In this document: positions 46,421 to 56,890 of the stretch, one piece after another | Position numbering within the stretch: position 1 is the first letter of the stretch | Layout of the letters: each line of letters opens with the position of its first letter | DNA from: Nitrospirota bacterium | GTDB lineage: Bacteria > Nitrospirota > Nitrospiria > SBBL01 > JAADHI01 | Reading direction: 5' to 3' | Length of the DNA: 64,000 bases | Assembly: GCA_029261135.1 (NCBI GenBank) | Contig: JAJDBX010000018.1 | Span: 1 to 64,000, forward strand | Notes under the pieces: model-generated | Told to the model about the DNA's origin: nothing | The model's database searches: none | Seen by the model: only the letters and a program-made list of their open reading frames with translations | Program-made: the position numbers and the translations under genes

Positions 46421-49000
46421 ATGCAGGCAGAGCGATTTACACTCATGGCTCAGGAAGCCTTGGAAGATGCGCAAAAAAAGGCGATTTCATCCCATCAGCC
46501 ACAAGTCGATGAGGGACACCTTGCACTCGCTTTGTTAGATCAACAAGGCGGTGTTGTGCCTTCCTTGATTAAAAAAACGGGCGTATCGCTGGAGGCCGTG
46601 CGTGCAAAAGTGATTGACCATTTAAAGAAGATGCCGACTGTTTCGGGCCCTGGGGCATCCGATATGACTCAGATCACGCCCCAAGTTGCAGCACTAATCC
46701 AAAAAACCGAAAAAGAAGCCAGCGCACTGAAGGACGAATACATCAGCACGGAACATATTTTTTTGGTGCTTGTAGATACTAAAAGTGCGGTTTCTGAAAT
46801 CCTGCGTGGAGAAGGATTAAATCGCAAAAAAGTACTGGCGGCATTAAAAGAAATTCGAGGGAGCAGTCGGGTCACGGATCAATCCCCTGAGGATAAATAT
46901 CAAGCTCTGGAACGTTATTCACGAAATTTGAATGACCTGGCGCGAAAAGGAAAACTTGATCCCGTAATTGGACGCGATGAAGAGATTCGTCGCGTGATTC
47001 AAGTGCTTTCCCGAAGGACGAAGAACAACCCCGTTTTAATTGGAGAGGCCGGAGTTGGCAAAACAGCCATTGCCGAAGGTTTAGCACAGCGCATTGTTTC
47101 AGGGGATGTTCCTGAAGGGCTTAAAAACAAGCGCGTTCACTCCCTCGACATGGGGGCCTTGATTGCAGGTGCGAAATTTCGAGGAGAATTTGAAGATCGC
47201 TTGAAAGCAGTCGTTAAAGAAGTGGTTGCCGAAGAAGGCGAGGTGATTCTATTTATTGATGAGTTGCACACCCTGGTCGGTACGGGTGCGGCAGAGGGCG
47301 CGATCGATGCATCGAATCTTTTGAAACCGGCGCTGGCCCGAGGCGAGCTACGTACGGTTGGTGCGACCACCATTGATGAATATAGAAAACATATTGAAAA
47401 AGACCCCGCTTTAGCCCGACGTTTTCAACCGGTGATGGTTCAAGAACCCACGGTGGATCAGAGTATCTCCATCCTTAGAGGACTTAAAGAGCGTTATGAG
47501 GTGCACCATGGCGTTCGTATTCATGATGCCGCCTTGGTCGCTGCCGCAGTGCTTTCTCATCGTTACATCGCAGACCGTTTTTTGCCCGATAAAGCGATTG
47601 ACCTGATTGATGAAGCGGCTTCGGGTCTTCGCATGGAGATTGATTCCATGCCCGTAGAACTGGATGAAAGTGAACGGAAAATTCGACAACTCGAAATTGA
47701 ACGCCAGGCTGTAAAGAAAGAGAAAGATGAGGCTTCCCAGGCCCGCCTTAAAGAGATTGAAGAAAAGTTAAGGGATTTGAAAACCACTTCAGGGGCTTTA
47801 TCCCAACAGTGGAAAGATGAAAAAGCGGTCATCCAAAACATTCGAGCTTTAAAGGAAGAGATCGATGCCACGCGCCAGGAAGCGGAACAGGCCGAACAGC
47901 AAGGCGATCTGGGACGGGCGGCTGAGCTGCGTTATGGGAAAGATCCCTCTCTTGATAAACGACTTGCGGAAGAAAATGAATGCTTACACTCTTTGCCCAC
48001 TGAGCACCACCTCCTAAAAGAAGAAGTGGATGAGGAAGATATCGCAACGATCGTTTCCAAGTGGACCGGCATCCCGGTCACGCGGATGATTGAAGGGGAG
48101 ATTGAAAAATTAATTCAGATGGAAACCCGTCTTCATCAAAGGGTCATCGGCCAGGATGAAGCCATTACTGCTGTTTCGAATGCAATTCGAAGGGCCAGAG
48201 CGGGCATTTCGGATCCGAACCGCCCCTTGGGTTCTTTTGTTTTACTGGGCCCGACGGGTGTCGGGAAAACCGAAACGGCACGGGCCTTGGCTGAGTTTCT
48301 CTTTGATGATGAACAGGCCATGATACGCATCGATATGTCTGAATACATGGAGAAACACAGTGTCTCGCGTTTGGTGGGGGCCCCTCCCGGCTATGTGGGT
48401 CACGAAGAAGGCGGACAACTCACCGAAGCCATCAGAAGAAAGCCCTATGCTGTGATTCTTTTTGATGAGATTGAGAAAGCCCATCCCGATGTGTTTAATA
48501 TCTTACTGCAGGTTTTGGACGACGGGCGTTTGACGGATTCAAAGGGGCGGACGATTGATTTTAAAAACACCGTACTCATGATGACCTCCAACATCGGTAG
48601 CCAGGAAATTCAGGAACTCGGCGACGATGAAAAAGAGATGCGACATGTGGCCTTAGAGGCCCTACGCGCCCATTTCAAACCGGAGTTTTTGAATCGCATT
48701 GATGAGATTGTGGCTTATCATCCACTCCAATTGGCTCAGTTGGAAAAGATCGTTGAGATTCAGATTGAATTGTTACAGAAACGCTTAAGCGATAAGCAGG
48801 TCACGCTTTCACTGACCGCGGAGGCCAAGCAATATCTTGCGCGAGAGGGTTACGATCCTGTCTACGGCGCGCGCCCCTTGAAGCGGATCATCCAAAGAGA
48901 TTTGCTCAATCCACTTTCAATAAAACTCATTGAGGGCAGTGTTGCTTCAGGCGCGCATATCGAAGTCGATTTTGGAGAAGAAAACCTTATTTTTCGTTGA
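46421..49000 (+). CDS. clpB: ATP-dependent chaperone ClpB
   Basis: Hsp100 disaggregase that works with DnaK. The 859 residues show the double Clp N-domain (about 1-145), first AAA+ domain with Walker A GEAGVGKT near 208, the coiled-coil middle domain typical of ClpB (about 400-525), and second AAA+ domain with Walker A GPTGVGKT near 610, [21 protein letters not shown] (split) and [12 protein letters not shown]. The middle domain separates it from ClpA and ClpC. AAGGAGGTGG precedes ATG 46421. Confidence 0.97.
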   Translation: MQAERFTLMAQEALEDAQKKAISSHQPQVDEGHLALALLDQQGGVVPSLIKKTGVSLEAVRAKVIDHLKKMPTVSGPGASDMTQITPQVAALIQKTEKEASALKDEYISTEHIFLVLVDTKSAVSEILRGEGLNRKKVLAALKEIRGSSRVTDQSPEDKYQALERYSRNLNDLARKGKLDPVIGRDEEIRRVIQVLSRRTKNNPVLIGEAGVGKTAIAEGLAQRIVSGDVPEGLKNKRVHSLDMGALIAGAKFRGEFEDRLKAVVKEVVAEEGEVILFIDELHTLVGTGAAEGAIDASNLLKPALARGELRTVGATTIDEYRKHIEKDPALARRFQPVMVQEPTVDQSISILRGLKERYEVHHGVRIHDAALVAAAVLSHRYIADRFLPDKAIDLIDEAASGLRMEIDSMPVELDESERKIRQLEIERQAVKKEKDEASQARLKEIEEKLRDLKTTSGALSQQWKDEKAVIQNIRALKEEIDATRQEAEQAEQQGDLGRAAELRYGKDPSLDKRLAEENECLHSLPTEHHLLKEEVDEEDIATIVSKWTGIPVTRMIEGEIEKLIQMETRLHQRVIGQDEAITAVSNAIRRARAGISDPNRPLGSFVLLGPTGVGKTETARALAEFLFDDEQAMIRIDMSEYMEKHSVSRLVGAPPGYVGHEEGGQLTEAIRRKPYAVILFDEIEKAHPDVFNILLQVLDDGRLTDSKGRTIDFKNTVLMMTSNIGSQEIQELGDDEKEMRHVALEALRAHFKPEFLNRIDEIVAYHPLQLAQLEKIVEIQIELLQKRLSDKQVTLSLTAEAKQYLAREGYDPVYGARPLKRIIQRDLLNPLSIKLIEGSVASGAHIEVDFGEENLIFR

Positions 49001-49065
49001 CAAAAATACAGGAGATCTGTATAGATAATCGGGTTGATCAATCCCTTCAATTTTCGGAGAAATGA

Positions 49066-49656
49066 ATGACCCGCAATATCGTTCTTGTCCACGAAGACCC
49101 CGAGTTTATAGCAAGCTTCCAAGAAAAATTCACCAAAAATGGGACGCGTATTATCTCTGCAGAGTCGACACAGGCTTTGCCAGACCCGACAGATTTAGAA
49201 GAATCTGTCGTCGTCATTGATGCAAAAAAGGATTGGCAACAAACGCTCGAAGTCTTGAAAAAAACAGGTCGGCCTTTTTACGCCATTGTGTCAGAAACCG
49301 CCTTACTCAAAAAGACAATGGTTCAGATTGATTCAACCTCGGAACAACTCGGACGCAACGGGGCGCTCCTTTCTCAGAAGAGAAGAAAAACAGATCGACC
49401 CGGTGGTGAGCCCAACTTTTCTGAAATCCTTGAAGACCGCTTGGAAGGCTTTGTAAAAAAAATTAAAGCCTCAGAAGGGAAAAATTTGTACGATCTCTTA
49501 ATTCAAGAGGTTGAGAAGCCTTTGCTTAAACTTGCCCTGGATGAGACGCGCGGCAACCAAGTGAAAGCCTCAGAATTGCTGGGCATGCACCGCAACACCC
49601 TTCGTAAAAAAATGAGAGAATTGAAAATCCCCTCGGTCAAAAAAACCAACCGTTAA
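49066..49656 (+). CDS. Receiver-like protein with Fis-type helix-turn-helix
   Basis: 196 residues. The N-terminal part (about 3-85) resembles a degenerate response-regulator receiver: VLVHEDPEF in place of the acidic pair and VVVIDAKKD around the phospho-acceptor position. The C-terminal 45 residues are a Fis/NtrC-type helix-turn-helix (LALDETRGNQVKASELLGMH, RNTLRKKMRELKI). There is no sigma-54 AAA+ domain in between, so it is a small REC-Fis-like regulator and not an NtrC activator. GGAGAAATGA precedes ATG 49066. It lies 65 bases after clpB and may be co-transcribed. Target unknown. Confidence 0.75.
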   Translation: MTRNIVLVHEDPEFIASFQEKFTKNGTRIISAESTQALPDPTDLEESVVVIDAKKDWQQTLEVLKKTGRPFYAIVSETALLKKTMVQIDSTSEQLGRNGALLSQKRRKTDRPGGEPNFSEILEDRLEGFVKKIKASEGKNLYDLLIQEVEKPLLKLALDETRGNQVKASELLGMHRNTLRKKMRELKIPSVKKTNR

Positions 49657-49733
49657 GCCTCGAATCAAGGTAATCTCTTTGCCTGCCCTGCTTGTCCTTA
49701 TTGAGCTGGGTTCTTCCAAGCAGAATTCCATAT

Positions 49734-50423
49734 TTATACAATAGCTTGTTCATCACTTTCAATTTGGCCATCTTTCAATCGGATGAGACGCGCAGCATGT
49801 TCAGCAATGTATCGCTCATGTGTCACCATGATCACGGTGTTGCCTTGCTGATGAAGTTCTTGGATTAATGCCATAATTTCTTCCCCGGTTTTACTGTCGA
49901 GATTTCCCGTGGGTTCATCGGCCAAGATCAAGGCCGGTTGGGTAACCAGTGCGCGAGCGATGGCAATACGTTGCCGTTGTCCCCCTGACAACTCGCTGGG
50001 TTTGTGGTGTAAGCGGTTGCCCAAACCGACATGCTTCAGGGCTTCGGTGGCGCGTTTCAGGCGCTCTGAGGGGGAAATACCCGTATAGACCAGGGGGAGT
50101 TCCGTGTTTTTGAGCGCAGAGACACGGGGCAGCAGATTGAAAGATTGAAACACAAATCCAATTTTTTGATTCCGGATTTCTGACAACTGGTTGTCATTTA
50201 ATTTCTGGATGTCTTTTCCTCCAAATAAATAACGGCCTGTCGTCGGGGTATCCAGACAACCGAAGATATTCATGAGTGTGGATTTTCCAGAACCGGAGCG
50301 TCCCATAATGGCGACATATTCATTTTTCTTAATCTGAAGGTTGATATGAGACAAGGCCTTCACCTCTACCCCGCCCGTTGTGTAGGTTTTGGCGATATCT
50401 TGCATTTCGATCAAGGTTTCCAA
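49734..50423 (-). CDS. MacB/LolD-type ABC transporter ATPase
   Basis: 229-residue ATPase of the MacB/LolD/FtsE class: Walker [10 protein letters not shown] near residue 41, Q-loop [15 protein letters not shown], signature [16 protein letters not shown] near 143, Walker [14 protein letters not shown] and H-loop VTHE. It pairs with the permease 29 bases upstream and the adaptor before that, in the transcription order adaptor-permease-ATPase. Start is probably TTG 50423. Such sets export peptides, macrolide-like compounds or lipids; the substrate is unknown. Confidence 0.93.
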   Translation of the reverse strand: METLIEMQDIAKTYTTGGVEVKALSHINLQIKKNEYVAIMGRSGSGKSTLMNIFGCLDTPTTGRYLFGGKDIQKLNDNQLSEIRNQKIGFVFQSFNLLPRVSALKNTELPLVYTGISPSERLKRATEALKHVGLGNRLHHKPSELSGGQRQRIAIARALVTQPALILADEPTGNLDSKTGEEIMALIQELHQQGNTVIMVTHERYIAEHAARLIRLKDGQIESDEQAIV

Positions 50424-50451
50424 AGGCTGTCCAGGTTAGAGCGAGGTTGGT

Positions 50452-51651
50452 TTATTCATAGCGGAGTGATTCAATTACATTCCGGTTCGCCGCCTTAAAT
50501 GCCGGGTAGATGCCGGCCACGATGCCAATACCGGCACAAATCAAAAAGCTATAAGAGATCCATTGCAAAGGTAGGCTTAAGTCTTCCCCGATGTAAAAAT
50601 GATTAAAAATAAGTCCACCAGTGATGCCAAAAAGACCCCCTAGGAATCCGAGGATCATGGATTCTGTGATAAATTGGATCAGGATATGTATTTTTTTTGC
50701 ACCGATGGCCCGGCGAATACCGATTTCGCGGATGCGCTCTGTCACTGAAATGAGCATGACATTGGCGATGCCGATACCGCCGACCACCAGGGAAACCAGT
50801 GCAATAACGATAATAAACTGCGCCAGTTCTTTGTTGGTTTCTTGAATGGTGGCTAGAAAGAAATCTTGCCGTCGTACCCGAAAGTCATTGGCGAGCTCAT
50901 CAGTAAGCCGATGGTTTCGACGCAGTGTGGATTCGATATCAAAAAGGGCCTCATTGTAATCTTGCGCAGTGCGCATTTGTGCCAAAATCCCCGAAAGATG
51001 ATCAACGCCAAAGATCCGTCCCTGTGCCGTGGTGAGGGGAATAAAGACTTGATCATCTGGATTAGACCAGCTTTCTCCTTTGGCTTCTAAAAGACCAATT
51101 ACCTGAAAGGGTTTTGATTTAATCATAATGGTTTTGCCTATGGGGGATCCATTTTTAAAAAGTTTTTCATAAACGGTCGCACCCAATACACAGACGCGTG
51201 CCCGTTGATCTAACTCTCCCTGATTAAAAAACCGTCCTTCGATCAAGTGATCGTTATTAATGACCTTATAGTTCGGGGTCGTGCCCGTTACTTGTGTTGA
51301 CCATGTTTTATCGAGGAACGCAACATCTCCTCCGCCGGAATAGAGGGGGACGGTTCCGGTAATCACATTGGACTGCGTCATGAGATCATTGGCTTCATCC
51401 CAGGTGAGATTGACTGTTTTAGTACTCGACCGTTGGCCATGTCGCCAGGAAAAACCCGGACTGATGCTAAGGACATTCGAGCCTAACTTTTCTAGCCGTT
51501 CCTTGATATTTTTTTGTGTCATTTCCCCGAGGACAACCACGTGAAGTACTGCCCCAATGCCGACGGCCATCCCGATGAGGATAAGGCTGGATCGCAGCGG
51601 GTTTGCTTTTAGGTTTTGAAATGCCAGAGTCATATTCTCAAATAGGTTCAT
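50452..51651 (-). CDS. MacB/FtsX-type ABC transporter permease
   Basis: 399 residues with four membrane segments: one N-terminal (about 20-42), then a large periplasmic domain (MacB_PCD type), then three near the C-terminus (about 275-300, 325-350 and 360-385). NPLRSSLILIGMAVGIGAVL and IGIRRAIGAKKIHILIQFITE (split) are family blocks. Together with the ATPase and the HlyD-type adaptor it forms a tripartite MacAB-like pump, lacking only the outer-membrane partner, which is not in the window. Confidence 0.93.
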   Translation of the reverse strand: MNLFENMTLAFQNLKANPLRSSLILIGMAVGIGAVLHVVVLGEMTQKNIKERLEKLGSNVLSISPGFSWRHGQRSSTKTVNLTWDEANDLMTQSNVITGTVPLYSGGGDVAFLDKTWSTQVTGTTPNYKVINNDHLIEGRFFNQGELDQRARVCVLGATVYEKLFKNGSPIGKTIMIKSKPFQVIGLLEAKGESWSNPDDQVFIPLTTAQGRIFGVDHLSGILAQMRTAQDYNEALFDIESTLRRNHRLTDELANDFRVRRQDFFLATIQETNKELAQFIIVIALVSLVVGGIGIANVMLISVTERIREIGIRRAIGAKKIHILIQFITESMILGFLGGLFGITGGLIFNHFYIGEDLSLPLQWISYSFLICAGIGIVAGIYPAFKAANRNVIESLRYE

Positions 51652-51720
51652 GGTCAGATCTCAAATGACAATGGCCCCTTTTGACGAGGAGATGAGGAGA
51701 AGTGAGAGGGTCAACAGTGC

Positions 51721-52878
51721 TCATTTTTTTTTCGCGCCGCCGAAGCTCCTGCTCTTTTTAATCCTTTTTTCTAGGCGGTCGTTGGCTTTTTTTAAGCGTG
51801 AAGTCATTTCAACCCCGAGAATATCTCCCTCTTTTAAGCCGGAGAGTATCTCCACTTGTTTGAAATTGGAAAGGCCGATGATTACATCGTGTGTGGAAAA
51901 TGTTTCTCCTGTTTTTAATAAAACGGAGCGTTGATCCCGAGTGGCTTTGTCCTGTGTGGAGGGTTGCATGGTGATGACGGGGGCCAAGAGAAGATTTTCT
52001 TTGTTCAAGGAGGTGATCTTTATCGTCGTATTCATCCCTGATTTGAGCTTTTGTCCCTTATTGGCCACTTCAATGATGACGTCAAATAGGGTGACATTTT
52101 CTTCCTCTTTTGCTTCAGGAGAGATTCGGATAACCTTGCCCTGAAATTTAAGCGCGGGGTAGGCCTTGGCCTCAATAGTGGCGCCTTGTCCGACATTGAC
52201 TTTGCCGATATCAATTTCATCAATACCCGCTTCGATGTACACTGTTTGCATGTTGGCAATATCAAAAATCGGCGTACCCCCACTCACATTGCTGACCCCG
52301 GAAGAAATGATCTGGCCTTTTTCAACAAATTTTTGGAGAATGATCCCATCAATGGGTGCACGAACGACTGAATCACTCAGCCGATCCTTAGCGCGATCCA
52401 GCTCCGTGTTTGCTTGAATGACTTTTCCCTCTGCAACGGCCAATTGCAGCGATGTTTGTTCCCGTTCTTCTTCAGAGATAATCTTTTTCCGGAAGAGCGT
52501 ATTTCGCCGTTTAAACATCAAGGCGGCCTGTTTCTGTTCTGCACGGGCAATCACCACTTCCGCTTTTGCCAATGCAAGTGCCGATTGTTCATCTTTCTGA
52601 TCAAGCTTTGCAATGATATCTCCCTGATGCACCGTATCCCCTTCCTTTACAGGGAGGGCCACAATTTCGCCAGAAGCTTTTGATTTAATCTCAATCCGAT
52701 GAATAGGTCTGACGAGGCCGCTGGCGGTGATCTCAATTTTAAAGTTTCCACGTGTAAGCGGATATTCCTTATACCGAATGGAACCCTTTTCCTGGCCGTT
52801 ACTCTGATTTTGGCTGAGCCAAAAGAGTCCTCCGGCAATCGCAGCGATTATGATGATGAAGGAAATCGTTTTTTTAAT
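51721..52878 (-). CDS. MacA/HlyD-type periplasmic adaptor, N-terminus without a canonical start codon
   Basis: Adaptor of the pump, with a lipoyl domain (SGEIVALPVKEGDTVHQGDI), alpha-helical hairpin (about 130-190 of the extended chain) and beta-barrel part (RAPIDGIILQKFVEKGQIIS, split). The first canonical start in frame is GTG 52662, which would cut the lipoyl domain in half and remove the membrane anchor. The frame upstream is open and encodes IKKTISFIIIIAAIAGGLFW, a normal anchor, with no ATG, GTG or TTG. Either translation starts at ATT 52878 (AAGGG eight bases upstream), or a one-base indel in the run near 52891 disconnects the frame from ATG 52900 (MKK...). Coordinates here use the ATT. 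Confidence 0.82.
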   Translation of the reverse strand: MKKTISFIIIIAAIAGGLFWLSQNQSNGQEKGSIRYKEYPLTRGNFKIEITASGLVRPIHRIEIKSKASGEIVALPVKEGDTVHQGDIIAKLDQKDEQSALALAKAEVVIARAEQKQAALMFKRRNTLFRKKIISEEEREQTSLQLAVAEGKVIQANTELDRAKDRLSDSVVRAPIDGIILQKFVEKGQIISSGVSNVSGGTPIFDIANMQTVYIEAGIDEIDIGKVNVGQGATIEAKAYPALKFQGKVIRISPEAKEEENVTLFDVIIEVANKGQKLKSGMNTTIKITSLNKENLLLAPVITMQPSTQDKATRDQRSVLLKTGETFSTHDVIIGLSNFKQVEILSGLKEGDILGVEMTSRLKKANDRLEKRIKKSRSFGGAKKK

Positions 52879-52900
52879 GAGAGCCGCCCTTTTTCTTCAT

Positions 52901-53223
52901 GTGTGCTTGTTCTTTACGATGCAATATTACCTACGAATAAAATCAATGGGACGGATCAAATGCCCTCAGTGCATTTAAGAGTAAATGATCCAGGTAGAAA
53001 GGGTCAAGTTGAGAGGTGCCTTGGCCTAGTCATTTAGGGGACATTGGAGGTGTTCTTGGCCTTACTTGCTCCAGATTGATCTGCCTGGTATGATTCTTTC
53101 AGTCGAGAGCGTACAGATCGCCTTGTTTTGTGAGCCATTCAGAAAAAATCGATATGTGTTATTTTCCCCCGGGTCTTGCGTCATTACATATAAAGTGCGC
53201 ACACATGCAGAAAGGGTTGTTGT
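52901..53223. other. Divergent intergenic region with no gene seen
   Basis: 323 bases between the efflux adaptor (minus) and the nucleotide-sugar dehydrogenase (plus). It must hold both promoters. TATAAA at 53190-53195 is a possible -10 for the plus-strand gene, without a convincing -35. No RNA gene or riboswitch-like structure was recognised. Confidence 0.4.
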
Positions 53224-54504
53224 ATGGCCTTAGATAAAAAGGCATTTAAGATTGGCATCATTGGCTTGGGCTATGTCGGCCTTCCTTTGGCTGTTGCCTT
53301 CGGACGACAATTTGAAACAAAGGGTTTTGATATTGACAAAGAACGTGTTGAAGCACTGAAACGAGGCATCGATACGACCTTGGAGGTTTCAGAAGAAGGA
53401 CTCCAATCCGTAGAACACCTTTCATACACGACTGATCTCGATGAGATCAAAGCCTGTAATTTTTTTATTGTGACCGTGCCAACACCCATCGATGTTTACA
53501 AACGGCCGGATCTGAGGGCGATTGAACAATCTTCAGAAGCGGTCGGCAGTATTTTGAAAAAAGGGGATATTGTTGTTTATGAGTCCACGGTCTACCCCGG
53601 GGTGACAGAAGAGGTTTGCGTCCCGATCTTAGAAAAAGAATCAGGCCTCGTTTTTAACCAAGAATTTTTTGTGGGATATTCCCCTGAACGGATCAACCCC
53701 GGTGATAAAAAACATACGGTGACCGATATTCTAAAAGTGGTTTCGGGTTCAAACGCAGAAACCCTAGAAACGGTTGATGCATTATACGGGACAGTCATTA
53801 CCGCCGGAACGCACCGTGCCGAATCCATCCGTGTGGCAGAAGCAGCCAAGGTGATTGAAAACACGCAGCGCGATGTCAACATTGCCCTGGTCAATGAATT
53901 GTCGCTGATCTTTAATCGTCTTGGCATTGATACCCAAGCGGTTCTGAGAGCGGCGGGGACCAAATGGAATTTTTTGCCTTTTACGCCAGGACTCGTGGGG
54001 GGACATTGTATCGGAGTCGACCCCTATTATTTGACGCATAAAGCCCAGGAAGTCGGTTATCACCCCGAAGTGATTCTTGCGGGAAGACGAATTAACGACA
54101 ATATGGGGGGATACGTTGCCGGAGAAGTGGTCAAGCTGATGACCAAAAAAAAGGTTCAGGTGGGGGGAAGTCATATCCTCGTCCTCGGCATTACCTTTAA
54201 AGAAAATTGCCCTGATATCCGAAATACGCGCGTGATTGATATTGTTGAAGAATTTAAGGGATACGGGGTGGATGTGGATGTGTATGACCCCTGGGCAAAT
54301 ACAGAAGAGGTCAGGCGAGAGTACGGCATCACATTGGTCCAACCGCCGAAGGAACACTATTATGATGCCATTGTTCTGGCCGTGGCTCACAATGAGTTTA
54401 AGGCTTGGACGCAAGCAGATTTAACAAAATATACCAAACCTGCCCACGTCATTTATGATGTCAAAAATTTATTTGATCCACGCTGGGTCGACGGTAGACT
54501 GTAA
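53224..54504 (+). CDS. UDP-N-acetylhexosamine dehydrogenase (WbpA/TviB-like)
   Basis: NAD-dependent oxidation of a UDP-HexNAc to the uronic acid for polysaccharide synthesis. The 426-residue UDP-glucose/GDP-mannose dehydrogenase fold has [45 protein letters not shown], and the catalytic Cys in [19 protein letters not shown] near residue 265. The last motif form favours the VipA/TviB/WbpA branch over UDP-glucose dehydrogenase. Paired 17 bases upstream of an epimerase. Confidence 0.9.
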   Translation: MALDKKAFKIGIIGLGYVGLPLAVAFGRQFETKGFDIDKERVEALKRGIDTTLEVSEEGLQSVEHLSYTTDLDEIKACNFFIVTVPTPIDVYKRPDLRAIEQSSEAVGSILKKGDIVVYESTVYPGVTEEVCVPILEKESGLVFNQEFFVGYSPERINPGDKKHTVTDILKVVSGSNAETLETVDALYGTVITAGTHRAESIRVAEAAKVIENTQRDVNIALVNELSLIFNRLGIDTQAVLRAAGTKWNFLPFTPGLVGGHCIGVDPYYLTHKAQEVGYHPEVILAGRRINDNMGGYVAGEVVKLMTKKKVQVGGSHILVLGITFKENCPDIRNTRVIDIVEEFKGYGVDVDVYDPWANTEEVRREYGITLVQPPKEHYYDAIVLAVAHNEFKAWTQADLTKYTKPAHVIYDVKNLFDPRWVDGRL

Positions 54505-54521
54505 AGATTAGGAGTGAATGA

Positions 54522-55532
54522 ATGAAATACTTGGTGACCGGCGCTGCGGGTTTTATTGGTTTTCATGTGGCGCAACGACTTTTGGCCGCGGGTGAAACCG
54601 TGGTCGGCTTAGATAGCCTAAGTGATTATTACGATGTGACACTCAAATTAAGCCGATTGAAACAACTGGAGGAAAGTCCTCAGTTCCATTTTGTAAAACG
54701 TGATCTCGCAGATCGTGAGGGCATCGACCACCTATTCCGAGAAAATGAATTTGACCGCGTCATCCACTTGGCGGCACAGGCAGGCGTACGTTACAGCATC
54801 GAAAATCCCCATGTTTACATCGACAGCAACTTGGTCGGCACCTGCCATATCCTTGAAGGCTGCCGTGCGACGCATGTGCCTCATCTCGTTTATGCCTCTT
54901 CCAGTTCAGTCTATGGTTCAAATACGCGCATGCCGTTTTCTGTGCATCACAATGTAGATCACCCTGTTTCGCTTTATGCGGCCACGAAAAAAGCCAATGA
55001 ATTGATGGCCCACACCTATTCCCATCTTTACCGGATTCCAACGACCGGTCTGCGTTTTTTTACGGTCTACGGCCCTTGGGGACGACCCGATATGGCCCTT
55101 TTTCTTTTCACGAAGGCTATCCTCGCCGGAGAGCCGATCAATGTGTTTAATTATGGGAAAATGCGCCGAGACTTTACCTACATTGATGACATTGTTGAAG
55201 GCATCCTTCGTGTCACAAAAAACATCCCCAATCCCAACCCAGACTGGACAGGAGATGAACCCGATCCGGCCACCAGTGCAGCACCCTACAAAATTTACAA
55301 TATCGGGAACAACAACCCTGTGGAGTTGATGGCGATGATCGATGCGCTGGAAAATGCGCTCGGGAAAAAAGCAGAAAGAAATCTCCAGCCGATTCAGCCG
55401 GGGGATGTGCCCGCAACCTATGCTGATGTCGATGATCTTATTAAAGATGTGGGTTTTAAACCCGACACCCCGATCGAAGTGGGCATTGAAAAGTTTGTCG
55501 CCTGGTACCGCGCGTATTATAAAGTCGACTGA
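54522..55532 (+). CDS. UDP-uronate 4-epimerase (extended SDR)
   Basis: 336-residue extended short-chain dehydrogenase/reductase: [19 protein letters not shown] with GxxGxxG near residues 7-13, [13 protein letters not shown] typical of UDP-glucuronate 4-epimerases (Cap1J/Gae), [20 protein letters not shown], the catalytic S-Y-K set in [11 protein letters not shown] and [13 protein letters not shown], and [17 protein letters not shown]. It probably interconverts the gluco and galacto forms of the uronic acid made by the upstream dehydrogenase or of UDP-glucuronate. Confidence 0.9.
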   Translation: MKYLVTGAAGFIGFHVAQRLLAAGETVVGLDSLSDYYDVTLKLSRLKQLEESPQFHFVKRDLADREGIDHLFRENEFDRVIHLAAQAGVRYSIENPHVYIDSNLVGTCHILEGCRATHVPHLVYASSSSVYGSNTRMPFSVHHNVDHPVSLYAATKKANELMAHTYSHLYRIPTTGLRFFTVYGPWGRPDMALFLFTKAILAGEPINVFNYGKMRRDFTYIDDIVEGILRVTKNIPNPNPDWTGDEPDPATSAAPYKIYNIGNNNPVELMAMIDALENALGKKAERNLQPIQPGDVPATYADVDDLIKDVGFKPDTPIEVGIEKFVAWYRAYYKVD

Positions 55533-55533
55533 G

Positions 55534-55956
55534 CTATTTTATAACGCGGATCTCTTCCTCATTTATCTTTTCTTTTACGATTCGGAAGCCCCGGATATGG
55601 GGCTTGGTTCTATCTTCCAATGAAATAATTAAATAAAGCACGTCTGGGTAAAAGGCGAGGCGGACATCTGTGGGCGAAGGATAAGCCTCAGAATGGGTAT
55701 GGGAATGGTAAATTGCCATCAGTTCTGTCCCCGTTTCCCGCATTTGTTTAAAGGCAGCGATTTGTTCCTTCGGCGCCATAACGTAGCGTAACGCCCTGTT
55801 CTCCGGAACCTTCAGATCAATGATGGAAGGGTCATCCGAGGGGAGATTCATAATTTTGTAAATTTCAGAGGCGACGCCGTCTTTTCCCGCAAGTAATCCA
55901 CAGCATTCATCGGGGGCATCCGCTTTTGCGTGTGTCATCATGGCATCTGAGACCAT
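55534..55956 (-). CDS. M67-family (JAMM/MPN+) metalloprotease
   Basis: 140 residues with a complete JAMM motif: E17 (PDECCGLLAG), then HxH at H84-H86, seven residues, S94, two residues, D97. These bind zinc and activate water in isopeptidase-type proteases. Bacterial stand-alone members process ubiquitin-like sulfur carriers (MoaD/ThiS/CysO type), but no such gene is nearby. ATG 55956 has no Shine-Dalgarno. The open frame upstream adds seven or eight family-like residues beginning at ATC codons 55977-55980 with AAGGA upstream, so the start is uncertain. Confidence 0.9.
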   Translation of the reverse strand: MVSDAMMTHAKADAPDECCGLLAGKDGVASEIYKIMNLPSDDPSIIDLKVPENRALRYVMAPKEQIAAFKQMRETGTELMAIYHSHTHSEAYPSPTDVRLAFYPDVLYLIISLEDRTKPHIRGFRIVKEKINEEEIRVIK

Positions 55957-56138
55957 TCGGGTGATTTGAAACGCGATGATTGAGTCCTTCGTTTAGAGAA
56001 TGCGGTTTAGTTCATCAATCCTGAAAATAAAACCCAAATTATTTTTGGCCTTAGGGTGAAAATATATCACACTCTTGCCTCAGGCCTAAAGGTTCATCGC
56101 ATTGACGAAATCGAGCTCTTCCAGATAAGCTAAATATA

Positions 56139-56873
56139 ATGCAAGAGCGAGAAAAACCAAAGGTCATTGATTATTCCATCATCGTCCCGGCATACAATGA
56201 AGAAAAGTGGTTGCCACGCTCGCTCCAAGCCATCCAATCTGCGATGAACAACATTGACCTTTGTGGCGAAATTATTGTCACAGACAACAACTCGACCGAC
56301 CAAAGTGCCGATGTGGCGAAGCAATTTGGGGCGAGGGTTGTGTTCGAAGCCAAAAATCAAATTTCACGTGCACGCAATGCAGGGGCTCGGCAGTCTAAGG
56401 GGATCTACCTTGTTTTTGTCGATGCAGACACACTCATTTCTGAAAGCTTGCTGAAGTCTGCGCTTTCCAACCTCCAAGCAGGAAAAATCTGTGGTGGCGG
56501 TGCACTTGTTTCCTTCTATAAAAATACAGGCAACACGGCAAATAAAATCATTCAGATTTGGGTTTGGCTCTCCTCTCGCTTGCAGATCGCCTCAGGAAGT
56601 TTTGTCTATTGTTTGCGTGAAGCTTTTGAAGAAGTGGGCGGTTTTAGCGAATCACTTTATGCCGGGGAAGAAGTACGACTTTCCTGGTCTCTCAAAAAAT
56701 GGGGGGAAAAACACCGCCAATCATTCAAAATAATCCCTGATGATCCTGTCTTCACTTCTGCACGGAAACTAGCGCATCCGATGCGCATGGTATTGACACT
56801 CCTGGTTTGTACGGTCTTTCCATTTTCAATCTATTTTAAATCACTGTGTGGATATTGGTACAAGCGGGATTAA
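56139..56873 (+). CDS. Family 2 glycosyltransferase
   Basis: 244-residue GT-A fold enzyme: YSIIVPAYNEEKWLPRSLQA, IIVTDNNSTDQSADVA, the RARNAGA motif, the DxD-type LVFVDADTLI near residue 95, and GGFSESLYAGEEV. One hydrophobic C-terminal segment (about 215-235) may anchor it to the membrane. It resembles the rSAM-associated/TIGR04283-like glycosyltransferases more than polymer synthases. The acceptor is unknown; the neighbouring nucleotide-sugar genes and outer-membrane locus suggest envelope glycans or glycosylation. Confidence 0.88.
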   Translation: MQEREKPKVIDYSIIVPAYNEEKWLPRSLQAIQSAMNNIDLCGEIIVTDNNSTDQSADVAKQFGARVVFEAKNQISRARNAGARQSKGIYLVFVDADTLISESLLKSALSNLQAGKICGGGALVSFYKNTGNTANKIIQIWVWLSSRLQIASGSFVYCLREAFEEVGGFSESLYAGEEVRLSWSLKKWGEKHRQSFKIIPDDPVFTSARKLAHPMRMVLTLLVCTVFPFSIYFKSLCGYWYKRD

Positions 56874-56890
56874 GTCGTCATTGTCTTGTG

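Noticed and set aside
49734-51651. LolCDE lipoprotein-release system
   Set aside because: The ATPase would fit, but the single MacB-type permease and a HlyD-type adaptor in the same operon indicate a MacAB-like pump.
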